The notes: generated by a model from the sequence alone, not told the origin. DNA of 64,000 bases from Brevundimonas vesicularis (GCF_014204545.1 NZ_JACHLJ010000001.1:1240001-1304000), one strand, 5' to 3'. Positions 8,428 to 17,835 are shown, counted from the stretch's first letter. Program-made: numbers and translations.

Positions 8428-9392
8428 CACACGCCTGCGTAGGCGTCGATCTCGTTGGCCGAACCGAGCGCGACGGGGATGCGCTGGTGCAGATGCTCGG
8501 GCTGCACATCCAGAATGGCCTGGCGTCCGTCCGTCGTCGCCTTGCCGCCGGCCTGTTCGACCAGGAAGGCCATCGGATTGCCTTCGTACATCAGGCGCAA
8601 CTTGCCGGGCTTGTTCGGCTCGCGCTGGTCCCAGGGATAGAGGAAGACCCCGCCGCGCATCAGGATGCGGTGGACATCCGCCACCATGGCCGCGACCCAG
8701 CGCATATTGAAGTTCTTGGCTCGCGGCCCCTCGTCCCCCTTCAGCAGATCGCCGACATAGGTCTGCACCGGCTCGGCCCAGTGGCGCAGGTTCGACATGT
8801 TGATGGCGAACTCCTTGGTGTCCGGCGAAATGGCGATGTCGTCGTGGGTCAGGATCCAGTCGCCGTCGTTCGACAGGGTAAAGCCCTTCACGCCCGCGCC
8901 CGTCGTCAGCACCAGCATGGTCTGCGGCCCATAGACGGCATAGAGGGCGGCGACCTGATTGCGGCCGGGCTGCATGAAATCGGCCTCGGTCGGGGTCGCC
9001 GTCGCGGATTTCAGCACCGAGACGATGGTGCCGACGGGGGCGTTGATGTCGATGTTGGACGAGCCGTCCAGTGGATCAAACAGCACGAGATATTCGCCCG
9101 CCGGATTGGAGGCCGGCTGGACCTCGTCCATCTCTTCCGACGCGACGCCGGCAACGGCCGGGCTGTCCAGCAGGGCCTCGGTCAGCATGTCGTTGGTCAT
9201 GACGTCGAGCTTCTTCTGCTCCTCGTCCTGCACATTGATCTGACCCGATGCGCCCAGCGCCCCGGCCAGGGCGCCGCCCGCAACGACCTTGCTGATGTCC
9301 GCGCAGGTGGCGGCGACCACGGTCAGAACCGTCTTCAGCCCCTGGGGCGCATCCAGGGCGGCGATATGGGCGTCGAGGCGTGTGCAGGTCAT
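8427..9392 (-). CDS. fbp: Fructose-1,6-bisphosphatase class 1
   Basis: The 321-residue cytosolic phosphatase converts fructose 1,6-bisphosphate to fructose 6-phosphate in gluconeogenesis. The metal-binding signature [12 protein letters not shown] near residue 110 and the later C-terminal [19 protein letters not shown], with catalytic and sugar-binding residues, identify class 1. The N-terminal region [14 protein letters not shown] and the acidic ASEEMDEV also fit. The downstream pncA start overlaps the stop. A hairpin terminator belonging to the upstream minus-strand esterase lies between that gene and fbp, so fbp probably has its own promoter in 9393-9477. Confidence 0.97.
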   Translation of the reverse strand: MTCTRLDAHIAALDAPQGLKTVLTVVAATCADISKVVAGGALAGALGASGQINVQDEEQKKLDVMTNDMLTEALLDSPAVAGVASEEMDEVQPASNPAGEYLVLFDPLDGSSNIDINAPVGTIVSVLKSATATPTEADFMQPGRNQVAALYAVYGPQTMLVLTTGAGVKGFTLSNDGDWILTHDDIAISPDTKEFAINMSNLRHWAEPVQTYVGDLLKGDEGPRAKNFNMRWVAAMVADVHRILMRGGVFLYPWDQREPNKPGKLRLMYEGNPMAFLVEQAGGKATTDGRQAILDVQPEHLHQRIPVALGSANEIDAYAGV

Positions 9393-9477
9393 GCGGTCGG
9401 TCCGGTTCTGGGCGTTGCGCCGTTTTGGCGGGGGACAGGCCCCAGGGCAAGGCGGCAGGGCGAGGCGACAACGAAAA

Positions 9478-9498
9478 CGCCCCGGCGAAACCGGGGCG
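9478..9498 (-). terminator. Rho-independent terminator of the esterase gene
   Basis: An 8-bp perfect stem, CGCCCCGG/CCGGGGCG, closes a CGAAA loop. Read on the minus strand it is followed by GTTTTCGTTG, a short U-rich tail. It lies about 30 bases after the stop of the minus-strand esterase at 9527 and before fbp. Confidence 0.65.
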
Positions 9499-9526
9499 CT
9501 TCCTTATCCTTCGGCGTCTCGTCGGA

Positions 9527-10564
9527 TCAGATCGGCAGGATCGCCGTACCGAACGCTCGCTTCAGTTCGTGGGCGGCGAAGGTCTGGGCCGCCGCAGCAT
9601 CCGGCACGACCGTCGCCATGCCGAAGAATTCGTGCGTCGAGCCGTGGAAGGTCTTGTGACGCACGTCGACGCCCGCCTGCTCCAGCTTCTCGGCCAGCAG
9701 TTCGCCTTCGGTGCGCAGCGGATCGATCTCGGCGCAGATCACCGTCGTCGAGGGCAGGCCCGACAGGTTCGCCTTCTCGACGATATTGATGCGCGGGTCC
9801 TGAGCATCGGCCTCGTTGGCGAAGATATGCTTCACGAACCACTTCATCATCGGCTTGTTCAGCGGCTTGGCGTCGGCGTTCTCGACGTAGGACTCATTGT
9901 CCATGTCCACGCCGGCGACCGGATAGACCAGCACCTGATGTTTGGGCGCCGGCAGCCCCGCGTCGCGCGCCATCATCGACACGCCGATGGCCAGGTTGCC
10001 GCCTGCGCTTTCGCCCATCACCGCCACCTTCTGCGGGTCGCCGCGGAAGGTCTGCGCATTCTCCAGCACCCAGCGATAAGCGGCCAGGGCGTCGTCGTGG
10101 GCGGCGGGGAAATGGTGTTCCGGGGCCTGTCGATAATGGACCGAGACAACGATCACATCGGCCATCTTGGACACGCCGCGCGGGCCGCCGTCATAGACGT
10201 CCAGATCCGCGATCACGAAGCCGCCGCCGTGGAAATAGACGACGACCGGATGCAGCTTGTCTTCGGAATGGTCGTGCGGCTTGTAGATGCGCGCCTGGAT
10301 CGGGCCGGCGGCGCCGGGAATGGTGATGTCGCTGGTCTTGACGCCCATGTCGTCGCTGGGGTCCTTGCCGTCCTTGCGCAACAGCGATTTCACTGCATCG
10401 GTCGGGGTCGGCTGCTGGCGGGCCTCCTCGGGCGACAGGGTCTCGATCGGCTTGCCGCCGAGGGACGCCAGTTCGTCCAGCACCTTCTGCATCGGGCCAT
10501 CGGCCTTGGCGGGCGTATCGCGCGGCTTGTCGTTGTCGCCGAACAGCTTGTCTATGATGGACAT
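9527..10564 (-). CDS. HSL-family alpha/beta hydrolase (esterase)
   Basis: The 345-residue protein has the hallmarks of the hormone-sensitive lipase esterase family: the oxyanion-hole motif HGGGF at residues 112-116, the nucleophile elbow GESAGG at 184-189 with Ser186, a later Asp in CAEIDPLRTEG and the catalytic His in HGSTHEF. An N-terminal extension of about 80 residues precedes the fold. There is no signal peptide, so the enzyme should be cytosolic and act on short-chain esters, with unknown natural substrate. The ATG at 10564 was chosen because a GGA-rich SD (CAGGAATG) precedes it and the extra upstream frame overlaps the riboswitch region. It is divergent from the gcv operon. Confidence 0.93.
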   Translation of the reverse strand: MSIIDKLFGDNDKPRDTPAKADGPMQKVLDELASLGGKPIETLSPEEARQQPTPTDAVKSLLRKDGKDPSDDMGVKTSDITIPGAAGPIQARIYKPHDHSEDKLHPVVVYFHGGGFVIADLDVYDGGPRGVSKMADVIVVSVHYRQAPEHHFPAAHDDALAAYRWVLENAQTFRGDPQKVAVMGESAGGNLAIGVSMMARDAGLPAPKHQVLVYPVAGVDMDNESYVENADAKPLNKPMMKWFVKHIFANEADAQDPRINIVEKANLSGLPSTTVICAEIDPLRTEGELLAEKLEQAGVDVRHKTFHGSTHEFFGMATVVPDAAAAQTFAAHELKRAFGTAILPI

Positions 10565-10667
10565 TTTCGCATTCCTGAGTTTGGTTTCGGGGTTCGGAAC
10601 GACAACCCGCCGCACGCATCCTTGTTCCCGGCCCGCTTGACTTGGCGCTTGAGTCGATGCCTTAGGT

Positions 10668-10860
10668 CGCAGGCTCTCGCGGGAGAGATCGGGCGCTGGA
10701 AACAGGGTTCGACGCCGAAGGCGCAACCGCCCCGGAAACGCTCAGGCAAACGGACCGCGAAGCATACGGACGCTGGAAAGTCGCCCATTCGGGCGCGCCG
10801 ACGGAGCAAGGCGACATGATTTGGTCGCCGGAATCTCTCAGGCTTCAGGACAGCGGGGGC
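10668..10860 (+). ncRNA. Tandem glycine riboswitch
   Basis: Two consecutive glycine aptamers are visible in the gcvT leader. The first has GGGAGAGA, then GCCGAAGGCGCAA and GGAAACGCTCAGGCAAA followed by GGAC (about 10680-10755). The second has GCGCCGACGGAGCAA and GGAATCTCTCAGGC followed by GGACAGCG (about 10795-10856). Conserved cores CCGAAGG/CCGACGG, GCAA and CTCAGGC are those of the known gcvT RNA motif. It lies 50-240 bases upstream of the gcvT start and should switch on glycine degradation when glycine is abundant. Confidence 0.93.
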
Positions 10861-10868
10861 GCGAGGAC

Positions 10869-10882
10869 GGCGGAGCTCCGCC
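10869..10882 (+). promoter_or_regulatory. Short perfect hairpin between riboswitch and gcvT (possible expression platform)
   Basis: GGCGGAGCTCCGCC is a perfect 14-base palindrome that folds as a 5-bp stem with an AGCT loop, directly after the second aptamer and 28 bases before the gcvT ATG. There is no U-run, so it is not an intrinsic terminator. It could form part of an anti-sequester or sequester switch. The gcvT start has no strong SD, which would suit translational control. This is inference only. Confidence 0.4.
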
Positions 10883-10910
10883 ACAACACGCGACCGTGAA
10901 AGCCTGAACC

Positions 10911-12023
10911 ATGACCGACCAAACCCTGAAGACCACCACCCTGAACGCCGCGCACCGCGCGCTGGGCGCCCGCATGGTGGGCTTCGGCGGCTATGACATG
11001 CCGGTCCAGTACGAAGGCGTTCTGGCCGAGCACCGCTGGACCCGGGAACACGCCGGTCTGTTCGACGTGTCGCACATGGGCCAGTGCAAGATCACCGGCG
11101 AGGACGCGACCGCCCAGTTCGAGCGTTTCGTGCCGGGCGACTATGCGATCCTGAAGGCCGGCAAACAGAAGTATTCGCTGCTGCTGAACAAGGACGGCGG
11201 CGTCATCGACGACCTGATGGCCGGACGGCCGGATCACGACGGCCTGTTCGTCGTCGTCAACGCCGGCAACAAGGACGAGGACTTCGCCTTCTGGGACGCC
11301 AATCTGGAAGGCGACGCCAAGCTGACGGTGCTGGACCGCGCGCTGATCGCCATCCAGGGACCGGAAGCCGCCGAGGTCATGGCCACGCACGAGCCGATCC
11401 TGGCCGAAATGGGCTTCATGGAATGCGCCCGTCTGATGCTGTTCGGCGCCGACTGCTATGTCTCGCGCTCGGGCTACACCGGCGAAGACGGCTATGAGAT
11501 TTCGGTCCCGGCGGACCAGGCCGAGCGCATCTGGAACACCATTCTGGAAGACGCCCGCGTCAAGCCGATCGGCCTGGGCGCCCGCGACAGCTTGCGTCTG
11601 GAAGCCGGCCTGCCGCTGCACGGCCATGACATCGACCCGACCACCTCGCCGGTGGAAGGCGCCCTGACCTTCGCCCTGTCCAAGTCGCGCAAGGAACGCG
11701 GGGACTTCGCCGGCGCCGACCGGATCTTGAAGGAACTGTCCGACGGCCCCTCGCGCGTTCGCGTCGGCCTGATCGTCAAGGAAGGCGCCCCGGCCCGTGA
11801 AGGCGCCGAGATCGCCGACGCCGACGGTAACGTGATCGGCAAGGTCACATCGGGCGGCCCCTCCCCGACCTTGGGCAAGAACATCGCCATGGGCTACGTC
11901 CCGCCGGCCCATGCCGCCCTGGGCTCGGAACTGAAGGTCATCGTGCGGGGCAAGACCGCTGCCGCCGAAGTCGTCGCCATGCCCTTCGTGGCCCAACGCT
12001 ATTACCGCAAACCCAAAGCCTGA
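10911..12023 (+). CDS. gcvT: Glycine cleavage system T protein (aminomethyltransferase)
   Basis: The 370-residue cytosolic enzyme transfers the methylene group from the aminomethyl-lipoyl H protein to tetrahydrofolate, releasing ammonia. Family features are visible: the N-terminal [26 protein letters not shown] with the folate-site Asp, [13 protein letters not shown], and [18 protein letters not shown] (within about residues 185-245). The C-terminal domain ends [11 protein letters not shown]. First gene of the operon, behind a tandem glycine riboswitch. The gap to gcvH is 11 bases with an AGAGATCAG stretch serving as SD. Confidence 0.97.
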   Translation: MTDQTLKTTTLNAAHRALGARMVGFGGYDMPVQYEGVLAEHRWTREHAGLFDVSHMGQCKITGEDATAQFERFVPGDYAILKAGKQKYSLLLNKDGGVIDDLMAGRPDHDGLFVVVNAGNKDEDFAFWDANLEGDAKLTVLDRALIAIQGPEAAEVMATHEPILAEMGFMECARLMLFGADCYVSRSGYTGEDGYEISVPADQAERIWNTILEDARVKPIGLGARDSLRLEAGLPLHGHDIDPTTSPVEGALTFALSKSRKERGDFAGADRILKELSDGPSRVRVGLIVKEGAPAREGAEIADADGNVIGKVTSGGPSPTLGKNIAMGYVPPAHAALGSELKVIVRGKTAAAEVVAMPFVAQRYYRKPKA

Positions 12024-12034
12024 GAGATCAGACC

Positions 12035-12400
12035 ATGAAGTTCACCAAGGATCACGAGTGGGTCAGCCTGGACGGCGACATCGCCACCGTCGGCATCTCC
12101 AAACACGCCGCCGACGCCCTGGGCGACGTGGTGTTCGTCGAAGTGCCTGAAGTCGGCAAGACCGTCTCCAAGGGCGACAGCTTCGCCGTGGTCGAGAGCG
12201 TCAAGGCGGCGTCGGACGTCTACGCCCCCGTCTCGGGCGAAGTGGTCGAGGCCAACGACGCCCTGTCGACCGCCCCGGAAACCGTCAACTCGGCCGCCGA
12301 GGCCGACGGCTGGTTCGCCAAGATCAAGGTCTCGGACGCCTCGCAACTGGACGCCCTGATGGACCAGTCCGCCTACGACGCCTTCCTCGCCACCCTCTAA
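12035..12400 (+). CDS. gcvH: Glycine cleavage system H protein
   Basis: The 121-residue lipoyl carrier shuttles the aminomethyl intermediate between the P and T proteins. The lipoyl-attachment Lys is residue 57 within [17 protein letters not shown]. The N-terminal [18 protein letters not shown] and the C-terminal YDAFLATL fit the family, as does the length. It lies second in the gcv operon and is followed by a perfect 10-bp hairpin before gcvPA, which may alter the level of the downstream genes. Confidence 0.98.
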   Translation: MKFTKDHEWVSLDGDIATVGISKHAADALGDVVFVEVPEVGKTVSKGDSFAVVESVKAASDVYAPVSGEVVEANDALSTAPETVNSAAEADGWFAKIKVSDASQLDALMDQSAYDAFLATL

Positions 12401-12409
12401 GCCCCATCG

Positions 12410-12433
12410 GACCCGCTGATTAGTCAGCGGGTC
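12410..12433 (+). terminator. Perfect intra-operon hairpin between gcvH and gcvPA (attenuator or RNA-stability element)
   Basis: GACCCGCTGA and TCAGCGGGTC form a perfect 10-bp stem with a TTAG loop, 10 bases after the gcvH stop and 30 bases before the gcvPA start. It is followed by TTCGGCC and not by a clear T-run. It is best read as a partial terminator or a 3'-end protecting element that could make gcvT-gcvH mRNA more abundant than gcvP mRNA. Confidence 0.5.
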
Positions 12434-12462
12434 TTCGGCCTTTCATGGCCCAGGACACGACC

Positions 12463-13809
12463 ATGCGTTACCTCCCCCTGACGCCCGACGACCGCACGGC
12501 GATGCTCGCCGCCATCGGCGCGAAATCCATCGATGATCTGTTCGTGGACGTGCCCCAGGCCGCCCGTCTGGACGGCCCCGTTGATCTGCCGCGCGTTGCG
12601 GGTGAGCTGGAGGTCGAGCGCGCCCTGTCCGCCATGGCGGCCAAGAACGCCACGGCGGGCGCCGTGCCCTTCTTCTGCGGCGCAGGGGCCTACAAGCACC
12701 ACGTCCCGGCGACGGTGGATCACGTGATCCAGCGCTCGGAGTTCCTGACCAGCTACACCCCCTACCAGCCGGAAATCGCGCAGGGCACGCTGCAGTATCT
12801 GTACGAGTTCCAGACCCAGGTCGCGAACCTGACCGGCATGCCGGTCGCCAACGCATCCCTCTATGACGGTTCGACCGCCATGGCCGAGGGCGTGCTGATG
12901 GCGACCCGCGTGACCCGCCGCAACAAGGCGGTGATCTCGGGCGGCGTGCACCCGCACTACATCAAGGCGACCGAGACCGTGGTTCACGCCGTCGGCGTCG
13001 AGACCCTGGCCCTGCCCGCCGCCGTGGACGCCGAGTCCGCCGTCATCGACCAGATCGGTCCCGACACCGCCTGCGTCGTCGTCCAGACTCCCAACGTCTT
13101 CGGCACCGCAACGGATGTCACCAAGATCGCCGAGGCCGCCCACGCCGCCGGCGCCCTGCTGATCGTCGTGGTCACTGAAGCCGTGTCGATGGGGCTGCTC
13201 AAGTCGCCGGGCGAGATGGGGGCCGACATCGTCGCGGCCGAAGGCCAGTCGATCGGCAACGCCCTGAACTTCGGCGGTCCCTATGTCGGTCTGTTCGCCA
13301 CGCGCGAGAAGCTGATCCGCCAGATGCCCGGGCGTCTGACCGGCGAAACCGTCGACGCCGACGGCGAGCGCGGCTTCGTCCTGACCCTGTCCACGCGCGA
13401 GCAGCACATCCGCCGTGACAAGGCGACCTCGAACATCTGCACCAACTCGGGCCTGTGCACCCTGGCCTTCACCATCCACATGAGCCTGCTGGGCGAAACG
13501 GGCCTGCGCAAGCTGGCCCTGCTGAACCACGAAAAGGCCGTCGCCACGCGCAACGCCCTGGCCGCCATTCCGGGCGTCGAAATCCTGACCGACCGCTTCT
13601 TCAACGAGTTTGCGGTGCGCCTGCCCAAAAACGCGGCCGAGGTCGTGGATCAGCTGGCCGCCCATCACATCCTGGCCGGCGTGCCCTACAGCCGCCTGGC
13701 CCCCGACGCCGGCATGGATGATGTCCTGCTGGTCGCTGCGACCGAGACAACGCTGGATGCTGACATCCAAATCCTCGCCAAGTCGCTCTCCAAAGTCCTC
13801 GGCGCGTAA
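12463..13809 (+). CDS. gcvPA: Glycine dehydrogenase (decarboxylating) subunit 1
   Basis: The 448-residue N-terminal half of the split P protein pairs with GcvPB to decarboxylate glycine with PLP. The start at 12463 gives [15 protein letters not shown], matching the usual N-terminus of the family, and has AGGA 8 bases upstream. An ATG at 12445 would add six residues without an SD. Motifs include [33 protein letters not shown], and [10 protein letters not shown]. As is normal for this subunit, the PLP lysine is in the partner. gcvPB follows after 12 bases. Confidence 0.96.
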   Translation: MRYLPLTPDDRTAMLAAIGAKSIDDLFVDVPQAARLDGPVDLPRVAGELEVERALSAMAAKNATAGAVPFFCGAGAYKHHVPATVDHVIQRSEFLTSYTPYQPEIAQGTLQYLYEFQTQVANLTGMPVANASLYDGSTAMAEGVLMATRVTRRNKAVISGGVHPHYIKATETVVHAVGVETLALPAAVDAESAVIDQIGPDTACVVVQTPNVFGTATDVTKIAEAAHAAGALLIVVVTEAVSMGLLKSPGEMGADIVAAEGQSIGNALNFGGPYVGLFATREKLIRQMPGRLTGETVDADGERGFVLTLSTREQHIRRDKATSNICTNSGLCTLAFTIHMSLLGETGLRKLALLNHEKAVATRNALAAIPGVEILTDRFFNEFAVRLPKNAAEVVDQLAAHHILAGVPYSRLAPDAGMDDVLLVAATETTLDADIQILAKSLSKVLGA

Positions 13810-13821
13810 GGGATACTAGCC

Positions 13822-15390
13822 ATGAGCACCATGAACACCGTTGGCCGCCCGACCGCCCCGAACCCGGTCCAGACCAAGCCCGCCACCCTGACCGGCGGCC
13901 GCGGCCTGTTGCAGAACGAAGCCCTGATCTTCGAGGGCGACGGCTGGGGCAAGACTGGCGTCGATCTGCCGGAACCCAAGACGGACGGCTCCGACCTGGG
14001 CGACCTGGTCCGCAAGGATCCGATCGGCCTGCCCGGCCTGTCCGAGCCGGAAACCATGCGCCACTATGTGCGCCTGAGCCAAAAAAACCACGCCATCGAC
14101 CTGGCCATCTATCCGCTGGGTTCGTGCACGATGAAGCACAACCCGCGCCTGAACGAGAAGATGGCGCGCCTGCCCGGCTTCTCCGACATCCACCCCCTGC
14201 AGCCGATCTCGACGGTTCAGGGCGCGCTGGAGCTGATGGATGCGCTGGCCCACTGGCTGAAGACCCTGACCGGCATGCCCGCCGTCGCCCTGTCGCCCAA
14301 GGCCGGCGCGCACGGCGAACTGTGCGGTCTGATGGCGATCCGCGCCGCCCACGAGGCCTCGGGCCAGCATGAGAAGCGCCGCAAGGTTCTGGTGCCCACC
14401 AGCGCCCACGGCACCAACCCAGCGACGGCCGCCTTCGTCGGCTATTCGGTGGTCGAAGTGGCCCAGACCGAAGACGGCCGCGTGGACGTCGCCGACCTGG
14501 CGTCGAAGCTGGGCGACGACGTCGCCGCCATCATGGTCACCAACCCGAACACCTGCGGCCTGTTCGAGCGCGACATCTTGGAGATCAGCCGCCTGACGCA
14601 TGAGGCCGGCGCCTATTTCTACTGCGACGGCGCCAACTTCAACGCCATCGTCGGCCGGGTCCGTCCGGGCGACCTGGGCGTCGATGCGATGCACATCAAC
14701 CTGCACAAGACCTTCTCGACGCCCCACGGCGGCGGCGGTCCGGGTGCGGGTCCGGTCGTGCTGTCCGAAGCCCTGGCGCCGTTCGCGCCCGCCCCCTGGG
14801 TCGTGCATGACGACGGCGGCTATCGCCTGATCGAGCGCGAGGAGGATGAGGCCAAGCAAGCCTTCGGCCGTCTGTGCGCCTTCCAGGGCCAGATGGGCAT
14901 GTACACCCGCGCCCTGTCCTACATGATGTCGCACGGCGCCGACGGCCTGCGTCAGGTCGCCGAGGACGCCGTCCTGAACGCCAACTACATCAAGGCCCGG
15001 CTCGGTGATTTGATGTCGGCCGCCTTCCCCGACGGCCCCTGCATGCACGAGGCCCTGTTCGACGACGAGTGGCTGAAGGGCACGGACATAACCACGCTCG
15101 ACTTCGCAAAGGCGATGATCGACGAGGGCTTCCACCCGATGACCATGTATTTCCCGCTAGTCGTCCACGGCGCCATGCTGATCGAACCAACGGAAACCGA
15201 GTCCAAGGCCGAACTGGATCGCTTCATCGAGGCGATGCGCGCCCTGGCCGGGGCCGCCAAGGCTGGCGACGTCGATCGCTTCAAGGGCGCGCCCTTCCAC
15301 GCGCCGCTGAAACGTCTGGACGAAACCCGCGCCGCACGTTCGCCGGTTCTGCGCTGGACCGCGCCCGAAGGCTCAAACAAGGCGGCCTAA
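13822..15390 (+). CDS. gcvPB: Glycine dehydrogenase (decarboxylating) subunit 2
   Basis: The 522-residue C-terminal half of the split P protein carries the PLP-binding Lys296 in the motif NLHKTFSTPHGGGGPG. Other family blocks are YPLGSCTMKHNPR (near 97-109), SPKAGAHGELCG and PTSAHGTNPATA. With GcvPA it forms the active P complex, which decarboxylates glycine and loads the aminomethyl group onto GcvH. It is the last gene of the operon and a GC-rich hairpin followed by GTTTTCGTTT terminates it. Length and start (ATG at 13822) are normal for the family. Confidence 0.97.
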   Translation: MSTMNTVGRPTAPNPVQTKPATLTGGRGLLQNEALIFEGDGWGKTGVDLPEPKTDGSDLGDLVRKDPIGLPGLSEPETMRHYVRLSQKNHAIDLAIYPLGSCTMKHNPRLNEKMARLPGFSDIHPLQPISTVQGALELMDALAHWLKTLTGMPAVALSPKAGAHGELCGLMAIRAAHEASGQHEKRRKVLVPTSAHGTNPATAAFVGYSVVEVAQTEDGRVDVADLASKLGDDVAAIMVTNPNTCGLFERDILEISRLTHEAGAYFYCDGANFNAIVGRVRPGDLGVDAMHINLHKTFSTPHGGGGPGAGPVVLSEALAPFAPAPWVVHDDGGYRLIEREEDEAKQAFGRLCAFQGQMGMYTRALSYMMSHGADGLRQVAEDAVLNANYIKARLGDLMSAAFPDGPCMHEALFDDEWLKGTDITTLDFAKAMIDEGFHPMTMYFPLVVHGAMLIEPTETESKAELDRFIEAMRALAGAAKAGDVDRFKGAPFHAPLKRLDETRAARSPVLRWTAPEGSNKAA

Positions 15391-15420
15391 GGCGACGCAA
15401 CAGGTTTAACCGCGCCAAGC

Positions 15421-15460
15421 AGCGCTCGTCTCCTCGCCGGAGCGGGCGCTGTTTTCGTTT
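15421..15460 (+). terminator. Rho-independent terminator of the gcv operon
   Basis: AGCGCTCGTCTCC and GGAGCGGGCGCT pair around a TCGCC loop with one bulge and a wobble pair, and are followed by GTTTTCGTTT. It lies 30 bases after the gcvPB stop. Confidence 0.7.
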
Positions 15461-15474
15461 GAAACTCTTCTTTT

Positions 15475-15634
15475 TCGTCATCCTCCGGCGAGCGTAGCGA
15501 GACCGGGGGACCCAGCGGCGCGCGCAGCGCGAACCGGCGCGGACTCTGCTGTCGGAAGGTTCATGCGGCGGATGGATTTCGCCTTCGGCGCCGCTAGGTT
15601 CCGGGTCTTCGCTGCGCTGCGCCCGGAATGACGA
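15475..15634. repeat. Imperfect inverted-repeat intergenic element
   Basis: The 160-base element starts TCGTCATCCTCCGG and ends CCCGGAATGACGA, so its termini are inverted complements. Inside are further GC-rich pairings (AGCGTAGCGAGACCGGGGGACCC against CCGGGTCTTCGCTGCGCTG, read as shorter matching blocks). Elements of this look (TCATCC...GGACCCAG...GGAATGACGA) recur between genes in many alphaproteobacteria. It carries no reading frame of its own and could fold into a long stem in RNA. A short related hairpin occurs at 36113-36128. Confidence 0.7.
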
Positions 15635-15679
15635 AAGAATGAGAGGCACCCAGTCTTCAGCTCGTCCTAAAGTCTCCCC

Positions 15680-16597
15680 ATGACCTGGACGACGAACGAC
15701 ATCCCCGACCTTTCCAGCCGACTGGCCATCGTCACCGGCGCGACCGGCGGGCTGGGCCTGGAAACTGCCCTGGTGCTGGCCGGCAAGGGCGCGGAGGTCG
15801 TGCTGGCGGCCCGCAATCCCGACAAGGGGGCCGAGGCCGAACGGCTGATCCGGTCTCGTCATCCGAACGCGGCCGTGCGGTTCGATCTGCTGGACCTCGC
15901 CAGCCTGGCTTCCGTCCAAGCCTTTGCCGAGCGCCATCTGGCGACGGGACGCGCCATCGACATCCTGATCGACAACGCCGGCGTCATGGCCCTGCCGACG
16001 CGCCAGACGACCGTCGATGGGTTCGAGATGCAGTTCGGGACCAACTACCTGTCCCACTTCGCTTTGGTCGGCCGCCTGTTGCCTTTGCTGACGGCTGCGA
16101 AAGCCCGCGTCGTCCAACTGTCCAGCGTCGCCCACCGCAGCGGCCATATCCGCCTGGACGAGCTGAACTATCAGACCCACTACAGCCCGTGGCCGGTCTA
16201 TCAGCAGTCCAAGCTGGCCATGCTGATGTTCGCCCTGGAGCTTCAGCGACGCAGCGACGCCCACGGCTGGGGCCTGACCAGCGTGGCGGCCCATCCCGGC
16301 TTCGCCCGCACCGACCTGATCGCCAACGGCCATGCCGGCAAGCCTGGCCTGTTCGCGCGCGGCGCGCGGCTGCTGGAGGCCGTGCTCAGCCATTCGGCCG
16401 CCGACGGCGCCCTGCCGATCCTGATGGCCGCGACCCTGCCGGACCCGACGCCCGGCGGCTATTACGGCCCCACCGGTTTTCAGGAGATGAAGGGCCCGCC
16501 CGGCGCTGCAGTGATCAAGCGTCAGGCCAGGGACGCGGATGTAGCCAGGCGTCTTTGGGCGGAATCGGAACGTCTGACAGGCGTGGCTTTCGGCTGA
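15680..16597 (+). CDS. SDR-family NAD(P)-dependent oxidoreductase
   Basis: The 305-residue protein is a short-chain dehydrogenase/reductase of the retinol-dehydrogenase/WWOX-like kind. The cofactor motif TGATGGLG lies at residues 19-26, DNAGVMA near 100, and the catalytic Ser-Tyr-Lys set at LSSVAH and YQQSK with Tyr174 and Lys178. There is no signal peptide. The length and the GANPDKG-type loop after the second strand favour NADP, but substrate cannot be inferred. It is preceded by the repeat element and stands alone. Confidence 0.93.
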   Translation: MTWTTNDIPDLSSRLAIVTGATGGLGLETALVLAGKGAEVVLAARNPDKGAEAERLIRSRHPNAAVRFDLLDLASLASVQAFAERHLATGRAIDILIDNAGVMALPTRQTTVDGFEMQFGTNYLSHFALVGRLLPLLTAAKARVVQLSSVAHRSGHIRLDELNYQTHYSPWPVYQQSKLAMLMFALELQRRSDAHGWGLTSVAAHPGFARTDLIANGHAGKPGLFARGARLLEAVLSHSAADGALPILMAATLPDPTPGGYYGPTGFQEMKGPPGAAVIKRQARDADVARRLWAESERLTGVAFG

Positions 16598-16807
16598 CGC
16601 TGCGGGCGTGTCCGTCGCGCCACGGCGCGCAGAGATCGTCTCTTCATGACCAAAGCTTCACCCGCCGGACATCCATCCGCCATGGACGCAGGGCGTTAGG
16701 GGGTCTTGTGGCAAGGTCGTCACGGTCGCCTTTTCCTTTCCCGACGAGGGATCGCGCGCCCGTGGCGACCGTTGTCATGATGATCCTCCTCCCCATCTGG
16801 CGTATTC

Positions 16808-17212
16808 GTGACCTCACTCCCCGTTCCCTTCGTCCGCTCTGACAAGCCGCGCGCCTCGACGCTGCGGGTCGTCAAACGCTGGGCGCTGATGATCGGGGGT
16901 CTGTTTGTCGTGCTGCTGGGCATTCTGATCGCCCCCCTGCCCGGCCCGGGCGGCATTCCCGTCATCGCCGTCGGCCTGATGCTGATCCTGAAAAGCTCGT
17001 TTTGGGCCAAGCGCCAGTTCATTCGCGCCCAATATGCGCGTCCGAAATGGGTCTATCCCTTCCGTCGCCTGATGCGGAAGAAGCCCGAGTTCGCGCCCGT
17101 CTTCTGGCAACAGGCGCTGCGGGCGGAAAAGATCGTGACCAAACGCTCCAGCCGTCGCCTCTCGCGCGGCCGCAAGAGCGTTCGGCGCTATTTCCGCAAG
17201 CTTTTCCGCTAG
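16808..17212 (+). CDS. PGPGW-family small transmembrane protein
   Basis: The 134-residue product has one long hydrophobic region (residues 26-61) containing IAPLPGPGGIPVIAVGLMLIL, the signature of the putative transmembrane PGPGW family, here PGPGG. The C-terminal 70 residues are strongly basic (RRLMRKK, KRSSRRLSRGRK) and should lie in the cytoplasm. The start is a GTG; the first ATG of the frame is inside the membrane segment, so GTG is required. The function of the family is unknown. Confidence 0.82.
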   Translation: MTSLPVPFVRSDKPRASTLRVVKRWALMIGGLFVVLLGILIAPLPGPGGIPVIAVGLMLILKSSFWAKRQFIRAQYARPKWVYPFRRLMRKKPEFAPVFWQQALRAEKIVTKRSSRRLSRGRKSVRRYFRKLFR

Positions 17213-17227
17213 TCACCGCCTGATTTC

Positions 17228-17249
17228 GCGGTTGCGTTGCTGCAACCGC
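17228..17249 (+). terminator. Perfect hairpin downstream of the PGPGW gene
   Basis: GCGGTTGC and GCAACCGC form a perfect 8-bp stem around GTTGCT, 15 bases after the stop of the PGPGW gene. No U-run follows, so it may be a weak terminator or an mRNA 3'-end structure. Confidence 0.35.
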
Positions 17250-17344
17250 TAACCACAGGATCGTGACCACCGCTCTTCCCAGTCAGGCGTATTCTGTCTG
17301 CGCGTTATCAGAGAACCACTTATGCGTTGGGAGGCGCTAAGGTC

Positions 17345-17815
17345 ATGATGTCACGCGTACAAAAAGGTCTGATTGCCGGGGTTGCGGCGACCGTGGCCGT
17401 CTCACTGCTCGAAATACCCAATATGTTCCTGAACTGGTTCGATCCCTTCCAGGGGGTCATCGCCAGCATGATCGGCATGCCCGGCAATCTGGCCGTCGGC
17501 TGGGTCGTCCATGTCATCAGTGGCGTGTTTATCCTGGGGCCGCTGTTCGCCATCCTGTGTCCCCGCCTGCCGACGGACACGCCCGAGACCAAGGGCATCG
17601 TCTTCGCCGTCGGCGCCTGGATCCTCATGATGGCGGCCATCGTAATGTTCGGGAACTATCGGACATTCACGGCCGGCGCAGGCTTCGGCACCTTCGCCTG
17701 GCTGCTGATCACTCATGCGGTCTTCGGTATCGTGCTGGGCAACGTCTATGCTCGGCTGGTGGCGCGCGACAAGCGGATGGGCGCGACCATCATCGGCGGC
17801 GCCCACGCCCACTGA
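17345..17815 (+). CDS. DUF6789-like integral membrane protein
   Basis: The 156-residue protein has four hydrophobic helices, near residues 7-27, 46-66, 83-103 and 113-135, and a His-rich end GGAHAH. It resembles small four-helix membrane proteins annotated DUF6789; I know no function for them. The ATG at 17345 was chosen because GGAGG lies 10 bases upstream; an in-frame TTG at 17327 has no such site. The C-terminal His cluster could bind metal, which is only a guess. A bidirectional terminator separates it from the convergent ATP synthase operon. Confidence 0.82.
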   Translation: MMSRVQKGLIAGVAATVAVSLLEIPNMFLNWFDPFQGVIASMIGMPGNLAVGWVVHVISGVFILGPLFAILCPRLPTDTPETKGIVFAVGAWILMMAAIVMFGNYRTFTAGAGFGTFAWLLITHAVFGIVLGNVYARLVARDKRMGATIIGGAHAH

Positions 17816-17835
17816 TCACGGCTTGATCGCTCAAG

